Below are positions 1 to 8,879 of a stretch of DNA of 34,953 bases, piece by piece (within the stretch, counting starts at the first letter, position 1; every line of letters starts with the position of its first letter). The position numbers were made by a program, and so were the translations under genes. The notes beneath the pieces are model-generated. The model worked only from the letters and a program-made list of their open reading frames with translations, ran no database searches and was not told the origin of the DNA. The DNA is taken from assembly GCA_035504075.1 (NCBI GenBank), contig DATJSO010000249.1, positions 1-34,953 of the forward strand, in the 5' to 3' direction. The DNA comes from DATARH01 sp035504075. GTDB taxonomy: Bacteria > Pseudomonadota > Alphaproteobacteria > ATCC43930 > CGMCC-115725.

Positions 1-29
1 TGCGGTTCGAGAGAGATATAGCGGGAGTG

Positions 30-806
30 ATGTCGGCAATCGAGATCCCGGTCACGCTCGCCCGGGCGCTGCGGCGCCGGCTGCGCCGGGCCGGCCGCGC
101 CGCCATTGATGCGGTGCTGCCGCCGCGCTGTCTCGCATGCGGCGCGACGGTCGGCGAGCCGGACGCACTGTGCGGCGCGTGCTGGAGCACGATGACGTTC
201 TTCGCACCGCCCTGGTGCGCGGCATGCGGCCTGCCCTTCCCGCATCCGATCGGCGAGGGCGTCGTCTGCGCGGACTGCGCCCGCGGCGGCCATGCCTGGC
301 AGCGGGCGCGCGCCGTCATGCGGTACGACAAACACAGCCGGCGGCTCGTGCTGGGCTTGAAGCACGGCGACCGCACGCATCTGGCGCGCGCGCTGGGGCA
401 ATGGATGCGCCGCGCCGGCGCGGACATGCTCGACGGCGCCGATCTTCTCGTGCCGGTGCCGCTGCATTGGACCCGCCTCGTGGCGCGGCGCTACAATCAG
501 GCGGCCCTGCTGGCGCATGCGATCCACAAGGCTGGCGGCCCGCCGGTCGCACCCGATTGGCTGACCCGCCGCCGTCGCACGCCGTCGCAGGGCCGGCTCG
601 GCCGCTTGGCGCGGTCGCGCAATGTCGGCGGCGCCTTCGCGCTGCGCGCCGGGCGCAACATCAGCGGCAAGCGGCTCGTGCTGATCGACGATGTGCTGAC
701 GACCGGCGCCACCGCCGAGGAATGCGCCCGCGTACTGCGCCGCAATGGCGCCGCTTTCGTCGGCGTCCTGACCTTGGCGCGGGCGCTGCGCGCCGGCGCC
801 CCATAA
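30..806 (+). CDS. comF: ComF family protein (double zinc ribbon plus phosphoribosyltransferase fold)
   Basis: This is a ComF-type protein of about 258 residues. The N-terminal third carries paired cysteine motifs of a zinc ribbon (PRCLACG, CGAC, CAACG, CADC). The C-terminal part has the type I phosphoribosyltransferase PRPP loop, LIDDVLTTGATAEE, near residue 215, preceded by the family's RRYNQA and RRRTPSQ motifs. ComF proteins are linked to DNA uptake in naturally competent bacteria, but in most alphaproteobacteria the role is unproven; an actual transferase reaction is not established. The start is taken as ATG at 30; an in-frame GTG at 27 directly precedes it, and neither has a clear ribosome-binding site. 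The gene converges on hemW with only 3 bases between the stop codons. Confidence 0.93.
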   Translation: MSAIEIPVTLARALRRRLRRAGRAAIDAVLPPRCLACGATVGEPDALCGACWSTMTFFAPPWCAACGLPFPHPIGEGVVCADCARGGHAWQRARAVMRYDKHSRRLVLGLKHGDRTHLARALGQWMRRAGADMLDGADLLVPVPLHWTRLVARRYNQAALLAHAIHKAGGPPVAPDWLTRRRRTPSQGRLGRLARSRNVGGAFALRAGRNISGKRLVLIDDVLTTGATAEECARVLRRNGAAFVGVLTLARALRAGAP

Positions 807-809
807 CGA

Positions 810-1973
810 TCAGGCAAACAGTGCGGCGAGCACGGCGTTGAGGCGCTGGCGGCCGGCCGCGGTCGCGGCGATGCGGTCGCGGTCGAGCGTGAGAAAGCCG
901 CCGTCGATCAGCCGCGCCAGAGCAGCGCCGAACAGACCCTCGATGCTGCGGTCGGCAAGCTCTTCGAGCCGGCCGCGCGCGACGCCGTCGACGATCCGCA
1001 GCCCCATCATGACCATCTCCTCGACCGCCGCCTCGCGGCCGATCGGCGCCATTTCCTCAAATGCGCCGTCCGCCTCGATCGCGGCGAGCCAGGCTTCCGG
1101 CGCGCGAACCTGACGGGTGGTCCACTTCTGGTCGGCACGCGTAAAGCGGCCATGCGCACCGGGACCGATGCCGAGGTAATCCCGATAACGCCAATAGGCG
1201 AGGTTGTGGCGGCATTCGGCGCCCGGCCGCGCGTGGTTGGAAATCTCGTAGGCCGGCAGGCCGACCGCGGCAAGGCGGGCTTGCGTCGCCTCGTAGAGCG
1301 CGGCCGCGTCGTCCTCGTCGGCCGCCAGCCGTTCGCCCCGCCCGGCACGGTTGCCGAACGCGGTTCCCTCTTCGATCGTCAGCTGGTAGAGCGACAAGTG
1401 CTCGCCGGCAAGCGCCAGCGCCGCGTCAAGCTCCGCTTCCCAGGCGGCGACGGTCTGACCCGGCCGCGCATAGATCAGGTCAAACGAAATGCGCGGGAAG
1501 ATGGCGTGCGCGAGGCCGATCGCGGCGACCGCCTCGTCATGGTCATGCGCCCGGCCGAGGAAGCGCAGCGCCTCCTCGTCGAGCGCCTGGACGCCGAGTG
1601 ACAGCCGGTTGACGCCGGCCGCCCGGTATGCCGCAAAGCGCTCGGCGTCGGCCGAATTCGGGTTGGCCTCCAGCGTTATTTCGAGATCCAGCGCGGCGGG
1701 CCACAGCAACTTCGCGCGTTCGATCAGCGCCGCTACGGTATCGGCCGGCATTAGAGACGGCGTGCCGCCGCCGAAAAAAATCGAGCCGACCGCGCGGTCC
1801 GGCACCAATTCCGCCTGTTTTCCCAAATCGCGCAGCAGCGCTCGGGTCCACCGTGCCGCATCGACGCGGTCGCGAACATGGCTGTTGAAGTCGCAATACG
1901 GGCATTTCGAGCGGCAGAACGGCCAATGGACGTAGACGGCGAGCGGTTCGTCGTCGGCCGCGGTCAAAGGCAT
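810..1973 (-). CDS. hemW: Radical SAM haem chaperone HemW (oxygen-independent coproporphyrinogen oxidase-like)
   Basis: This is a radical SAM protein of 387 residues. The Fe-S/SAM motif CRSKCPYCDFNSH lies at residues 20-32, in the CxxxCxxCxF form typical of HemW; true HemN has CxxxCxxCxC. Further family signatures are FFGGGTPS and NRLSLGVQ. HemW binds haem and hands it to membrane respiratory proteins; it is not a coproporphyrinogen dehydrogenase, although often annotated as one. Its start overlaps the end of rdgB by 10 bases, so it is the last gene of the xseA-rph-rdgB-hemW run. The window also encodes a large multihaem respiratory cluster, but any direct link to it is only inference. Confidence 0.95.
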   Translation of the reverse strand: MPLTAADDEPLAVYVHWPFCRSKCPYCDFNSHVRDRVDAARWTRALLRDLGKQAELVPDRAVGSIFFGGGTPSLMPADTVAALIERAKLLWPAALDLEITLEANPNSADAERFAAYRAAGVNRLSLGVQALDEEALRFLGRAHDHDEAVAAIGLAHAIFPRISFDLIYARPGQTVAAWEAELDAALALAGEHLSLYQLTIEEGTAFGNRAGRGERLAADEDDAAALYEATQARLAAVGLPAYEISNHARPGAECRHNLAYWRYRDYLGIGPGAHGRFTRADQKWTTRQVRAPEAWLAAIEADGAFEEMAPIGREAAVEEMVMMGLRIVDGVARGRLEELADRSIEGLFGAALARLIDGGFLTLDRDRIAATAAGRQRLNAVLAALFA

Positions 1974-2557
1974 GCGTCGCGCAGTTTCGCGAAGGCGCGG
2001 GCCCGGTGGCTGATGCGGTGTTTCAGCGCCGGGTCCATTTCGCCGTAGGTTTCGCCGTAACCGTCCGGCACGAAGATCGGGTCGTAGCCGAAGCCGCGCG
2101 TGCCGCGCGGCGGAAATTCGAGGCGGCCGTGCGCCTCGCCGCGAAACAACGCCGCTTCCCCGTCCGGCCAGACCAGCGCCAATACCGCGACGAAATAGGC
2201 GCGCCGGTCGCCGGTGCCCAGTTCGCGTTCGACGCGCGACATCGCGGCAGCGAAATCCTTTGCCGGCCCGGCCCAGCGCGCCGAGTAGATGCCGGGCGCG
2301 CCGCCCAATGCCGGCACGACGAGACCGGAATCATCGGAGAGCGCGACACGCCCGCTCGCCGTCGCCGCCAGCCGCGCCTTCAGCGTGGCGTTCGCCTCGA
2401 ACGTCGTGCCGGTCTCCTCCGGCTCGGCGAGGCCGAGCGCTGCAGCCCCGGCCGTCGCGATGCCGAAGGGCGCCAGCAATTCCTCGATCTCGACGAGCTT
2501 GCCGGAATTGTGGCTGGCGGCGACGAGGCGCTCGCCGCGGGCCAGCTTGCGCATCAT
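1964..2557 (-). CDS. rdgB: Non-canonical purine NTP pyrophosphatase (RdgB/HAM1)
   Basis: This enzyme hydrolyses ITP, dITP and XTP to the monophosphates plus pyrophosphate, keeping deaminated purines out of nucleic acids. It has about 197 residues, normal for the family. Visible motifs are AASHNSGKLVEIEELL at the N-terminus (substrate-binding SHNxGK), ALSDDSGLVVPALGGAPG (the metal-binding DDSG), GFGYDPIF, and SHRARAF at the C-terminus. Start choice: GTG-ATG-ATG codons run in frame from 2560. The ATG at 2557 overlaps the rph stop codon as TGATG and is preferred; the GTG at 2560 is the alternative. The gene is translationally coupled to rph upstream and to hemW downstream. Confidence 0.94.
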   Translation of the reverse strand: MMRKLARGERLVAASHNSGKLVEIEELLAPFGIATAGAAALGLAEPEETGTTFEANATLKARLAATASGRVALSDDSGLVVPALGGAPGIYSARWAGPAKDFAAAMSRVERELGTGDRRAYFVAVLALVWPDGEAALFRGEAHGRLEFPPRGTRGFGYDPIFVPDGYGETYGEMDPALKHRISHRARAFAKLRDACL

Positions 2558-3276
2558 CACGATACCCCGAGGGCGGCACGCTGCGCCCGCGTCAGTTCGG
2601 CGATGCCGCCGCGCGCCAAAGCCAGCATTTGCGCAAAGCTTGCCTCGTCGAACGGCGCCCCTTCGGCGGTCGCCTGAATTTCGACGACGCCGCCGCCGCC
2701 GGTCAGCACGAAATTGGCGTCGGTTTCGGCGTGCGAATCCTCAGCATAATCGAGGTCGAGCACGGCCGCGCCGGCGCAGATGCCGCAGGAAATCGCGGCA
2801 ACGCTGTCGTTGAGCGGCACGGCAGCGAGAAGGCCGGCGGCGACGAATTTCGCCAGCGCCTGATAAAGCGCGACATAGCTGCCGGTGATCGCCGCGGTGC
2901 GCGTGCCGCCGTCGGCCTGCAATACGTCGCAATCGATGCGGATCTGGCGTTCGCCCAATGCGGCAAGGTCGGTGACGGCGCGCAGCGAGCGGCCGATGAG
3001 GCGCTGGATCTCCTGCGTGCGGCCGCTCTGCCGGCCGCGCGCCGCCTCGCGGTCGGTGCGGGTATGGGTCGAGCGCGGCAGCATGCCGTATTCGGCCGTC
3101 ACCCAGCCGCGCCCGGTATTGCGCAAAAACGGCGGCACCCGCTCCTCCACCGTCGCCGCACACATGACGTGCGTGTCGCCGAAGCGCGCCAGGCACGAGC
3201 CCTCGGCATATTTTGCCGCGCCCGGCTCGAGGCTGACGCGACGCAACTGATCGGGCGCACGTCCGGACGGTCGCAT
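2557..3276 (-). CDS. rph: Ribonuclease PH
   Basis: This is a phosphorolytic 3'-to-5' exoribonuclease that trims tRNA precursors; it forms a hexamer. The ORF gives 239 residues, the usual family length, starting MRPSGRAPDQLRRVSLEPG. Family motifs include GRGWVTAEYGMLPRST, the arginine-rich QSGRTQEIQRLIGRSLRA, the phosphate-site region DCDVLQADGGTRTAAITG, and TGGGGVVEIQATAEG near the end. A longer reading frame extends upstream but is antisense-type sequence inside xseA; the true ATG at 3276 lies one base after the xseA stop codon. The rph-rdgB order is common in alphaproteobacteria. Confidence 0.95.
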   Translation of the reverse strand: MRPSGRAPDQLRRVSLEPGAAKYAEGSCLARFGDTHVMCAATVEERVPPFLRNTGRGWVTAEYGMLPRSTHTRTDREAARGRQSGRTQEIQRLIGRSLRAVTDLAALGERQIRIDCDVLQADGGTRTAAITGSYVALYQALAKFVAAGLLAAVPLNDSVAAISCGICAGAAVLDLDYAEDSHAETDANFVLTGGGGVVEIQATAEGAPFDEASFAQMLALARGGIAELTRAQRAALGVS

Positions 3277-3277
3277 G

Positions 3278-4750
3278 TCACCACTCTCCATCGAACAGGC
3301 TGATCTGGCCCTCGGCCGACCGCTTGCGGCGCACCGGACGGCGCGAACCGCCTGCGACGACCCCGACCTTGCCGTCGTAGAATTCGAGTTCGAGCGCCGC
3401 ATTCGGCCGCACCGCGGCGGCGTCGGTAACAATCCGCTCGGCGCCGCCCAATTCGCGGACGACGACATAGCCGCGCGCGAGCAGGCTGTCGTGACGCTCG
3501 GAATGGGTCGCGAGCCGGCCGGCAAAATTGTCGGCGGCGGCGCCCCGGTGCTCGAGCAGGCGGGCCATCGCGGCCGGCAGCCGGCCCGCGGTATCGGCGA
3601 GCCGGTCGCGGCCGCGCTTCATCTCGGCGGCAAGCGCCGCTGGCCGCAGCCCCGCCGCCGCGAGATCGAGCCGGGTTTGCGCCGCCGCAAAACGCGCGCC
3701 GATCGCGAGGCGCAGCCGCTCGCCGCGCTCGTCGAGGCGCTGCGCCGCGCCGCCGAGCAAGTCGTGCGGGTCGGGCAGGCCGCGCGCCAGGCCATCGAGC
3801 ATGAGGCGGCGCTCGGCGAGCAGGCGCGACAGGCTCGCGGCGAGCCGCGCCGCCTTGCCGCCCAATTCGGCGATGAGGTCGAGCCGCACCGGCACCGCCA
3901 TCTCCGCCGCGGCGGTCGGGGTCGGCGCGCGGCGATCGCTGGCGTGGTCGATCAGCGTCGTATCGGTTTCGTGACCGACCGCCGAGATCAGCGGGATCGC
4001 CGAGGCCGCCGCGGCGCGCACGACGATCTCCTCGTTGAACGCCATCAGATCTTCGAGGCTGCCGCCGCCGCGTGCGATGATCAACAGGTCGGGACGCGGC
4101 ACTGCACCGCCTTGCGGCAGGCGGTTGAAGCCGGCGATCGCCGCGGCGATCTGGGCCGCCGCGCCGTCGCCCTGTACCGCCACCGGCCACAGCAATACCC
4201 GCCGCGGGAAGCGGTCGGCGAGGCGGTGCAGGATGTCGCGGATGACGGCGCCGCTCGGCGACGTGACGATGCCGATCACATTCGGCAGAAACGGCAATTT
4301 CTGCTTGCGCTCGGCGGCAAAGAGACCCTCGGCGGCAAGCCGCTGGCGGCGCTCTTCGAGCAGCTTGAGCAGCGCGCCGCGGCCGGCAAGTTCGACCGTA
4401 TCGATGATCAGCTGGTATTTCGAGCGGCCGGGATAGGTCGTCAGTCTCCCGGTGCAGACAACCTCCATGCCGTCTTCCGGCCGCAGCGGGAGGCGCTGCG
4501 CGGTCAGCCGCCAGCATACCGCGTCGATGACCGCGTCGGCATCTTTCAGTGCGAAGTAGCAATGGCCGGAGCCGTGCCGCTTCCAGCCGGAAATCTCGCC
4601 GCGCACGCGGACATGGCCGAAACCGCCTTCGATCGCGCGCCTGAGTGCCTGCGACAGTTCGGAGACGGTATACTCCGGCAGGTTCGAGCGCAGCGGCAGG
4701 GCGGCATCGCCGCCCCAGGCGACGGCGGCATTGAGCGGCAGGTCATCCAT
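3278..4750 (-). CDS. xseA: Exodeoxyribonuclease VII large subunit
   Basis: The large subunit of exonuclease VII degrades single-stranded DNA to short oligonucleotides together with the small subunit XseB. The 490-residue product has the N-terminal OB-fold DNA-binding domain (residues about 25-120, including VRVRGEISGWKRHGSGHCYF). The catalytic region follows, with GIVTSPSGAVIRDILHRL, the glycine-rich IIARGGGSLEDLMAFNEE, and SAVGHETDTTLIDHASDRR. A long alpha-helical C-terminal part ends in SLFDGEW. No xseB is present in the window. It is the first gene of the minus-strand run and diverges from purD. Transcription would start in the 142-base gap at 4751-4892. Confidence 0.95.
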   Translation of the reverse strand: MDDLPLNAAVAWGGDAALPLRSNLPEYTVSELSQALRRAIEGGFGHVRVRGEISGWKRHGSGHCYFALKDADAVIDAVCWRLTAQRLPLRPEDGMEVVCTGRLTTYPGRSKYQLIIDTVELAGRGALLKLLEERRQRLAAEGLFAAERKQKLPFLPNVIGIVTSPSGAVIRDILHRLADRFPRRVLLWPVAVQGDGAAAQIAAAIAGFNRLPQGGAVPRPDLLIIARGGGSLEDLMAFNEEIVVRAAAASAIPLISAVGHETDTTLIDHASDRRAPTPTAAAEMAVPVRLDLIAELGGKAARLAASLSRLLAERRLMLDGLARGLPDPHDLLGGAAQRLDERGERLRLAIGARFAAAQTRLDLAAAGLRPAALAAEMKRGRDRLADTAGRLPAAMARLLEHRGAAADNFAGRLATHSERHDSLLARGYVVVRELGGAERIVTDAAAVRPNAALELEFYDGKVGVVAGGSRRPVRRKRSAEGQISLFDGEW

Positions 4751-4892
4751 CGCCTTATATTACCGGAGCCGGAGGGGAAGCGCGAATGCCACCTCGAGCC
4801 ATCATCCAAGGGGACCGCGGCATCGGCAACGACGGCCGCAGTTTCCGCCCTCGCCCGTTGCGGCCCTGCCGCGGAATGACGAGGAATATCCG

Positions 4893-6185
4893 ATGCGCGT
4901 TTTGATCGTCGGGTCGGGCGGGCGCGAGCATGCGCTGTCCTGGGCGATCGCCGGCTCGCCGCTCGCCGACCAGGTCTATTGCGCGCCAGGCAATGCCGGC
5001 ATCGCCGAGGACGCCGAATGCGTCGCGATCGACGCCGATGATACGCCCGGCCTGATCGGCTTCTGCAAAAAAGCGGCGATCGATTTTGTCGTCGTCGGGC
5101 CGGAGGCGCCGCTCGTCGCCGGCCTCGTCGACGTGCTGGAGACGGCAGGCATCGCCGCGTTCGGCCCGCGGGCGAAGGCTGCCGCGCTCGAAGGCTCGAA
5201 AGCCTTCATGAAGGAGCTGTGCGCTGGCGCAGGCATCCCGACCGCCGCCTATCGCCGCTTTGTCGATCCCGCCGCCGCGGCCGCCTATATCGCCGCGCGC
5301 GGCGCGCCGATCGTCGTCAAGGCCGACGGGCTGGCCGCCGGCAAGGGCGTCGTCGTCGCGCCGAGCGTTGCCGCGGCGCAAGCGGCGGTCGATGCGGCGC
5401 TCGGGCAGAGACGGTTCGGCGCAGCCGGCGCCGAGATCGTCATCGAGGACTATCTCGCGGGCGAGGAGGCGAGCTTTTTCGCGCTGGTCGACGGCGAGCG
5501 GGCGTTGCCGCTCGCTTCGGCCCAGGACTACAAGCGCGCCCATGACAGCGATGCCGGCCCCAACACGGGCGGCATGGGTGCCTGTTCGCCAACCCCGGCG
5601 ATGACGCCGGCGCTCGAAGGTGAAGTCATGGAAAAGATGATCCTGCCGACGGTGCGGGCGATGGCGCGCGCCGGCCGGCCGTTCAATGGCGTCCTCTATG
5701 CCGGGCTGATGCTGACCGACGAGGGGCCGAAACTCCTCGAATACAACGTCCGTTTCGGCGACCCGGAATGCCAGGTGCTGATGATGCGCCTGAAAAGCGA
5801 CCTGCTGCCGGCCTTGATCGCCTGCCGCGACGGCATCCTCGGAGAGGTCGATCTGCGCTGGTATGACGACAGCGCATTGTGCGTCATTCTGGCCGCGAAC
5901 GGCTATCCCGAGCCGGTGACGCGCGGCGGCGACATCCTCGGCCTCGACGCCGCGGCGAGCGACCCCGACGTCAAGATCTTTCACGCCGCAACGCGGCGCG
6001 ACAACGGCCGCCTGGTCGCCGATGGCGGACGCGTGCTCGGCGTGACGGCGCTCGGCAAGGATGTCGGCGAGGCGCGCGCCCGCGCCTATCGCGCCGTCGA
6101 CCGCATCCGCTGGCCCGACGGGTTCTGCCGCCGCGATATCGGCCTGCGCCCCGGGGTCAGATCCGCTGCAGGCGGTGCAGCGTGA
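4893..6185 (+). CDS. purD: Phosphoribosylamine-glycine ligase (GAR synthetase)
   Basis: PurD joins glycine to 5-phosphoribosylamine using ATP, the second step of purine synthesis. The product has 430 residues. The N-terminal domain begins MRVLIVGSGGREHALSW, followed by VVGPEAPLVAGL and GSKAFMKELC. The ATP-grasp domain contains NTGGMGACSP, and the ATP/metal site is LEYNVRFGDPECQ. The start at 4893 is preferred over an upstream in-frame ATG at 4731 because the conserved N-terminus begins here and GAGGA lies 7 bases before it. The C-terminus reads CRRDIG as in other PurD proteins, then a short unusual tail. Its last 29 bases overlap the 3' end of the convergent metallophosphoesterase. Confidence 0.95.
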   Translation: MRVLIVGSGGREHALSWAIAGSPLADQVYCAPGNAGIAEDAECVAIDADDTPGLIGFCKKAAIDFVVVGPEAPLVAGLVDVLETAGIAAFGPRAKAAALEGSKAFMKELCAGAGIPTAAYRRFVDPAAAAAYIAARGAPIVVKADGLAAGKGVVVAPSVAAAQAAVDAALGQRRFGAAGAEIVIEDYLAGEEASFFALVDGERALPLASAQDYKRAHDSDAGPNTGGMGACSPTPAMTPALEGEVMEKMILPTVRAMARAGRPFNGVLYAGLMLTDEGPKLLEYNVRFGDPECQVLMMRLKSDLLPALIACRDGILGEVDLRWYDDSALCVILAANGYPEPVTRGGDILGLDAAASDPDVKIFHAATRRDNGRLVADGGRVLGVTALGKDVGEARARAYRAVDRIRWPDGFCRRDIGLRPGVRSAAGGAA

Positions 6186-7164
6186 TCACCGGCGGGCAGT
6201 TGAGCCGCACCGGTTCGACGCACGACCCGACCCCGGCCGACGTATAGCCGGCCATCGCACCGTAACTCCAGGCGCCCCTGCCCATGTGCCGCGGCAGCGC
6301 CGCGTCAAGCGTCACCGGCACGCCGCCGGGAAGGCAGATCTGCCCGCCATGCGTATGGCCCGCAAGCATCAGGTCGAACCCCGCATGCGCCGCCTGGCGA
6401 TAGACTTCCGGGGTATGCGACAGCAGGATCGAGAAAGCGCGATCAGGGATCTGTTCCGCCGACTTCTCAATATTGTGGACGCGATAGAGATGGGCATCGT
6501 CGATGCCGGCCAGGTAGATGCGGTCGTCGCCGCGAGTCAGCGTCTCACATTCGTTGAGCAGCATCCGAATGCCGAGGTCTTCCATCGGCGGCACCATACG
6601 CACCGTGTCGTGGTTGCCGAGAACGCCGAAAGCCGGCGCCGAGAAATGGCCGCAGACCCGTGCCAGGCCGTCGAGCGCGCGATCGAACGCGCCGAAGGTC
6701 TGGCCGCGAAAATCGCCGGTCATGACGCAGATGTCATAGACGAGCGGCGGCAACAACTCCCCAAGCCGAGCCATCGCCCGGTCGTTGGTATCGACGTGCA
6801 GATCACTGATGTGCAGGATCGTAAAGCCGTCGAACGCAGCCGGCAGCCGGCACGAGGCAACGACGTTGTCGCGGATTTCGATCCGCTCGGCGTTGCGGCG
6901 CGCCCGGCGGTAAAGGCCAGAAAGCTTCAGCCCGTGGCGGATCACCGGGCGCCAACAGTCGAGCTGAAACGGGTCGAACCCTCCGGCGCGCGAGGCCGCC
7001 TCGTGATCGGCTTCGATGCCGAGGCGCTGGCGCGCGTGCAGGCGGCCGAGGCGGCGTTCGAGCCGGGCGACGACGTCGCAGTCGGCAGGGGTCAGTTCTC
7101 CGATCTCAGCAAGGACAGGCAAGCCGGTTCTCGTCAGCTGTAAAGGCAAGGCGCGGGGCAGCAA
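6157..7164 (-). CDS. Calcineurin-like metallophosphoesterase, YkuE-type
   Basis: This is a dinuclear metal phosphoesterase. The metal-ligand motifs appear in order: HISDLHVD (DxH), MTGDFRG (GD), GVLGNHDTV (GNHD), LLSHTPE (H) and AGHTHGGQICLPGG (GHTHGGQ). The GHTHGGQ form is characteristic of the YkuE/LpxG-like group, some of which act on lipid substrates, but the substrate here cannot be read from sequence. There is no clear membrane span or signal peptide; the first ~100 residues are arginine-rich. The only suitable start is a TTG at 7164 without an evident ribosome-binding site, so the exact N-terminus is uncertain. The stop codon lies inside the convergent purD. Confidence 0.85.
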   Translation of the reverse strand: MLPRALPLQLTRTGLPVLAEIGELTPADCDVVARLERRLGRLHARQRLGIEADHEAASRAGGFDPFQLDCWRPVIRHGLKLSGLYRRARRNAERIEIRDNVVASCRLPAAFDGFTILHISDLHVDTNDRAMARLGELLPPLVYDICVMTGDFRGQTFGAFDRALDGLARVCGHFSAPAFGVLGNHDTVRMVPPMEDLGIRMLLNECETLTRGDDRIYLAGIDDAHLYRVHNIEKSAEQIPDRAFSILLSHTPEVYRQAAHAGFDLMLAGHTHGGQICLPGGVPVTLDAALPRHMGRGAWSYGAMAGYTSAGVGSCVEPVRLNCPPVITLHRLQRI

Positions 7165-7420
7165 GGATTAAGCGCAAAGGTTAAAAAACTAATACCGCAT
7201 CATCCGCTCTCGCGCCTGCCAGGCAAAGCAATAATCGCCGGAGCGGGCCTGTTGCGGCGCGGGCCGCCGCGACGCCGGTCGCCGTGCAGGGGCGCGCCAA
7301 AATCGCGCTGGCGGCGCGCCTGGCTTGGGTTATCGTTGAACCTCGCGGTTGTACGCGGCATTATCGCGATATGGCAGCAATGTTGACCGGCTCGCGAGGC
7401 GCCGGAGCGAAGGCGAGGGC

Positions 7421-8872
7421 ATGGGCAAGCCGACCGGGTTTCTCGAGGTCGAGCGCGCCGATCGCGGCTACGACAAGCCGGCGACGCGCAAGCACAGCTG
7501 GAAGGAATTCGTGCATCCGCTGCCGCAGCCGGCGCTGCGCGGGCAGGCCTCGCGCTGCATGGATTGCGGCATTCCGTTCTGTCACGAGGGCTGCCCGGTC
7601 AACAACCTGATCCCGAACTGGAACGACCTCGTCTATCGCGACCATTGGCGCGAGGCGCTGGTTACGCTGCATTCGACAAACAACTTCCCGGAATTCACCG
7701 GGCGGATCTGCCCGGCGCCATGCGAGGCGGCATGCACGCTCAACATCGAGGACAATTCGGTCACAATTAAGACAATCGAATGCGCAATCGTCGATCGCGG
7801 CTGGCAGGAGGGATGGATCCTTCCGGTTATCGCGGCGCGGCGCAGCGGCAGGCGGGTCGCCGTCGTCGGTTCGGGGCCGGCCGGCATGGCCTGCGCCCAG
7901 CAACTGGCTCGCGCCGGTCATGCCGTCACCCTGTTCGAGAAATCCGACCGGATTGGCGGGCTGCTGCGGTATGGCATCCCGGACTTCAAGATGGAGAAAG
8001 GGCTGATCGACCGCCGCATCGAACAAATGGCGGCTGAGGGGGTGGAGTTCCGCGCATCGGTGGAAATCGGCGTCGATGTCGCCATCGCGGAGTTGCTGGC
8101 GCACTACGACGCGCTGGCGCTGACCGGCGGGGCCGAATGGCCGCGCGACCTTGAGGTGCCCGGCCGCGACCTCGACGGCATCCATTTCGCGATGGATTAC
8201 CTGCCGCAACAGAACAAGCGCAACGCCGGGGACGACGAGGCCAGGGCCGCGCCGGGCGGCCCGATCACTGCGGCCGGCAAGCGTGTCGTCGTGATCGGCG
8301 GCGGCGACACCGGCTCCGACTGCATCGGCACGGCCAATCGGCAAGGCGCCTTGTCGGTCGCGCAGCTCGAAATCCTGCCGAGACCGCCCGACCACGAGAA
8401 CAAGGCGCTGACGTGGCCCGACTGGCCGCTGAAGCTGCGCACCTCATCATCACAGGAGGAAGGCAGCGAGCGCGAGTGGGCCGTGCTGACAAAGCGGGCG
8501 CGCGGCTCGCACGGCCGCGTCGAGGCGCTCGACTGCGTCCGCGTCGCGTGGACGCAAGGGCCGGACGGGCGCTGGTCGATGCAGGAGATTGCCGACAGCG
8601 GCTTCGAGTTGCAGGCCGACCTCGTGCTGCTGGCGATGGGGTTTCTCGGGCCCCGTCGCGCCGGCCTCGTCGAGCAGGCCGGCGTCTCGCTTGATCCGCG
8701 CGGCAATGTCGCCGCAGACACCCGGAACTACCAGACCTCGGTGGCAAAGATCTTCGCGGCTGGCGACATGCGCCGCGGCCAATCGCTCGTCGTCTGGGCG
8801 ATCCGCGAGGGCCGGCAGTGCGCCCGCGCCATCGACGAATTCCTGATGGGGAGAAGCAAACTGCCGCGGTAG
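7421..8872 (+). CDS. gltD: Glutamate synthase small subunit-like NADPH oxidoreductase
   Basis: The 483-residue product matches GltD, the NADPH-oxidising FAD/Fe-S subunit of glutamate synthase. Near the N-terminus are the Fe-S cysteines, CMDCGIPFCHEGCPVNN followed by ICPAPCEAACTL. Then comes the FAD-binding Rossmann motif VAVVGSGPAGMACAQQLARA with IGGLLRYGIPDFKMEK, and the NADPH motif VVVIGGGDTGSDCIG. The C-terminal FAD motif is IFAAGDMRRGQSLVVWAI. The start is the ATG at 7421, where the family N-terminus MGKPTGFL begins. No gltB large subunit lies in the window, so either gltB is elsewhere or this protein serves another electron acceptor. It converges on the hydratase gene with 7 bases between them. 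Confidence 0.92.
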   Translation: MGKPTGFLEVERADRGYDKPATRKHSWKEFVHPLPQPALRGQASRCMDCGIPFCHEGCPVNNLIPNWNDLVYRDHWREALVTLHSTNNFPEFTGRICPAPCEAACTLNIEDNSVTIKTIECAIVDRGWQEGWILPVIAARRSGRRVAVVGSGPAGMACAQQLARAGHAVTLFEKSDRIGGLLRYGIPDFKMEKGLIDRRIEQMAAEGVEFRASVEIGVDVAIAELLAHYDALALTGGAEWPRDLEVPGRDLDGIHFAMDYLPQQNKRNAGDDEARAAPGGPITAAGKRVVVIGGGDTGSDCIGTANRQGALSVAQLEILPRPPDHENKALTWPDWPLKLRTSSSQEEGSEREWAVLTKRARGSHGRVEALDCVRVAWTQGPDGRWSMQEIADSGFELQADLVLLAMGFLGPRRAGLVEQAGVSLDPRGNVAADTRNYQTSVAKIFAAGDMRRGQSLVVWAIREGRQCARAIDEFLMGRSKLPR

Positions 8873-8879
8873 CTCGCGG

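Noticed and set aside
1152..1601. Plus-strand frame opposite hemW
   Set aside because: Shadow of a well-supported radical SAM gene; no motifs.
3275..4879. Long open frame of 534 codons on the plus strand opposite xseA
   Set aside because: It is antisense to a clear xseA, rich in Arg/Gly/Ala with no family motif, and has no ribosome-binding site. Long shadow frames are expected at this GC content.
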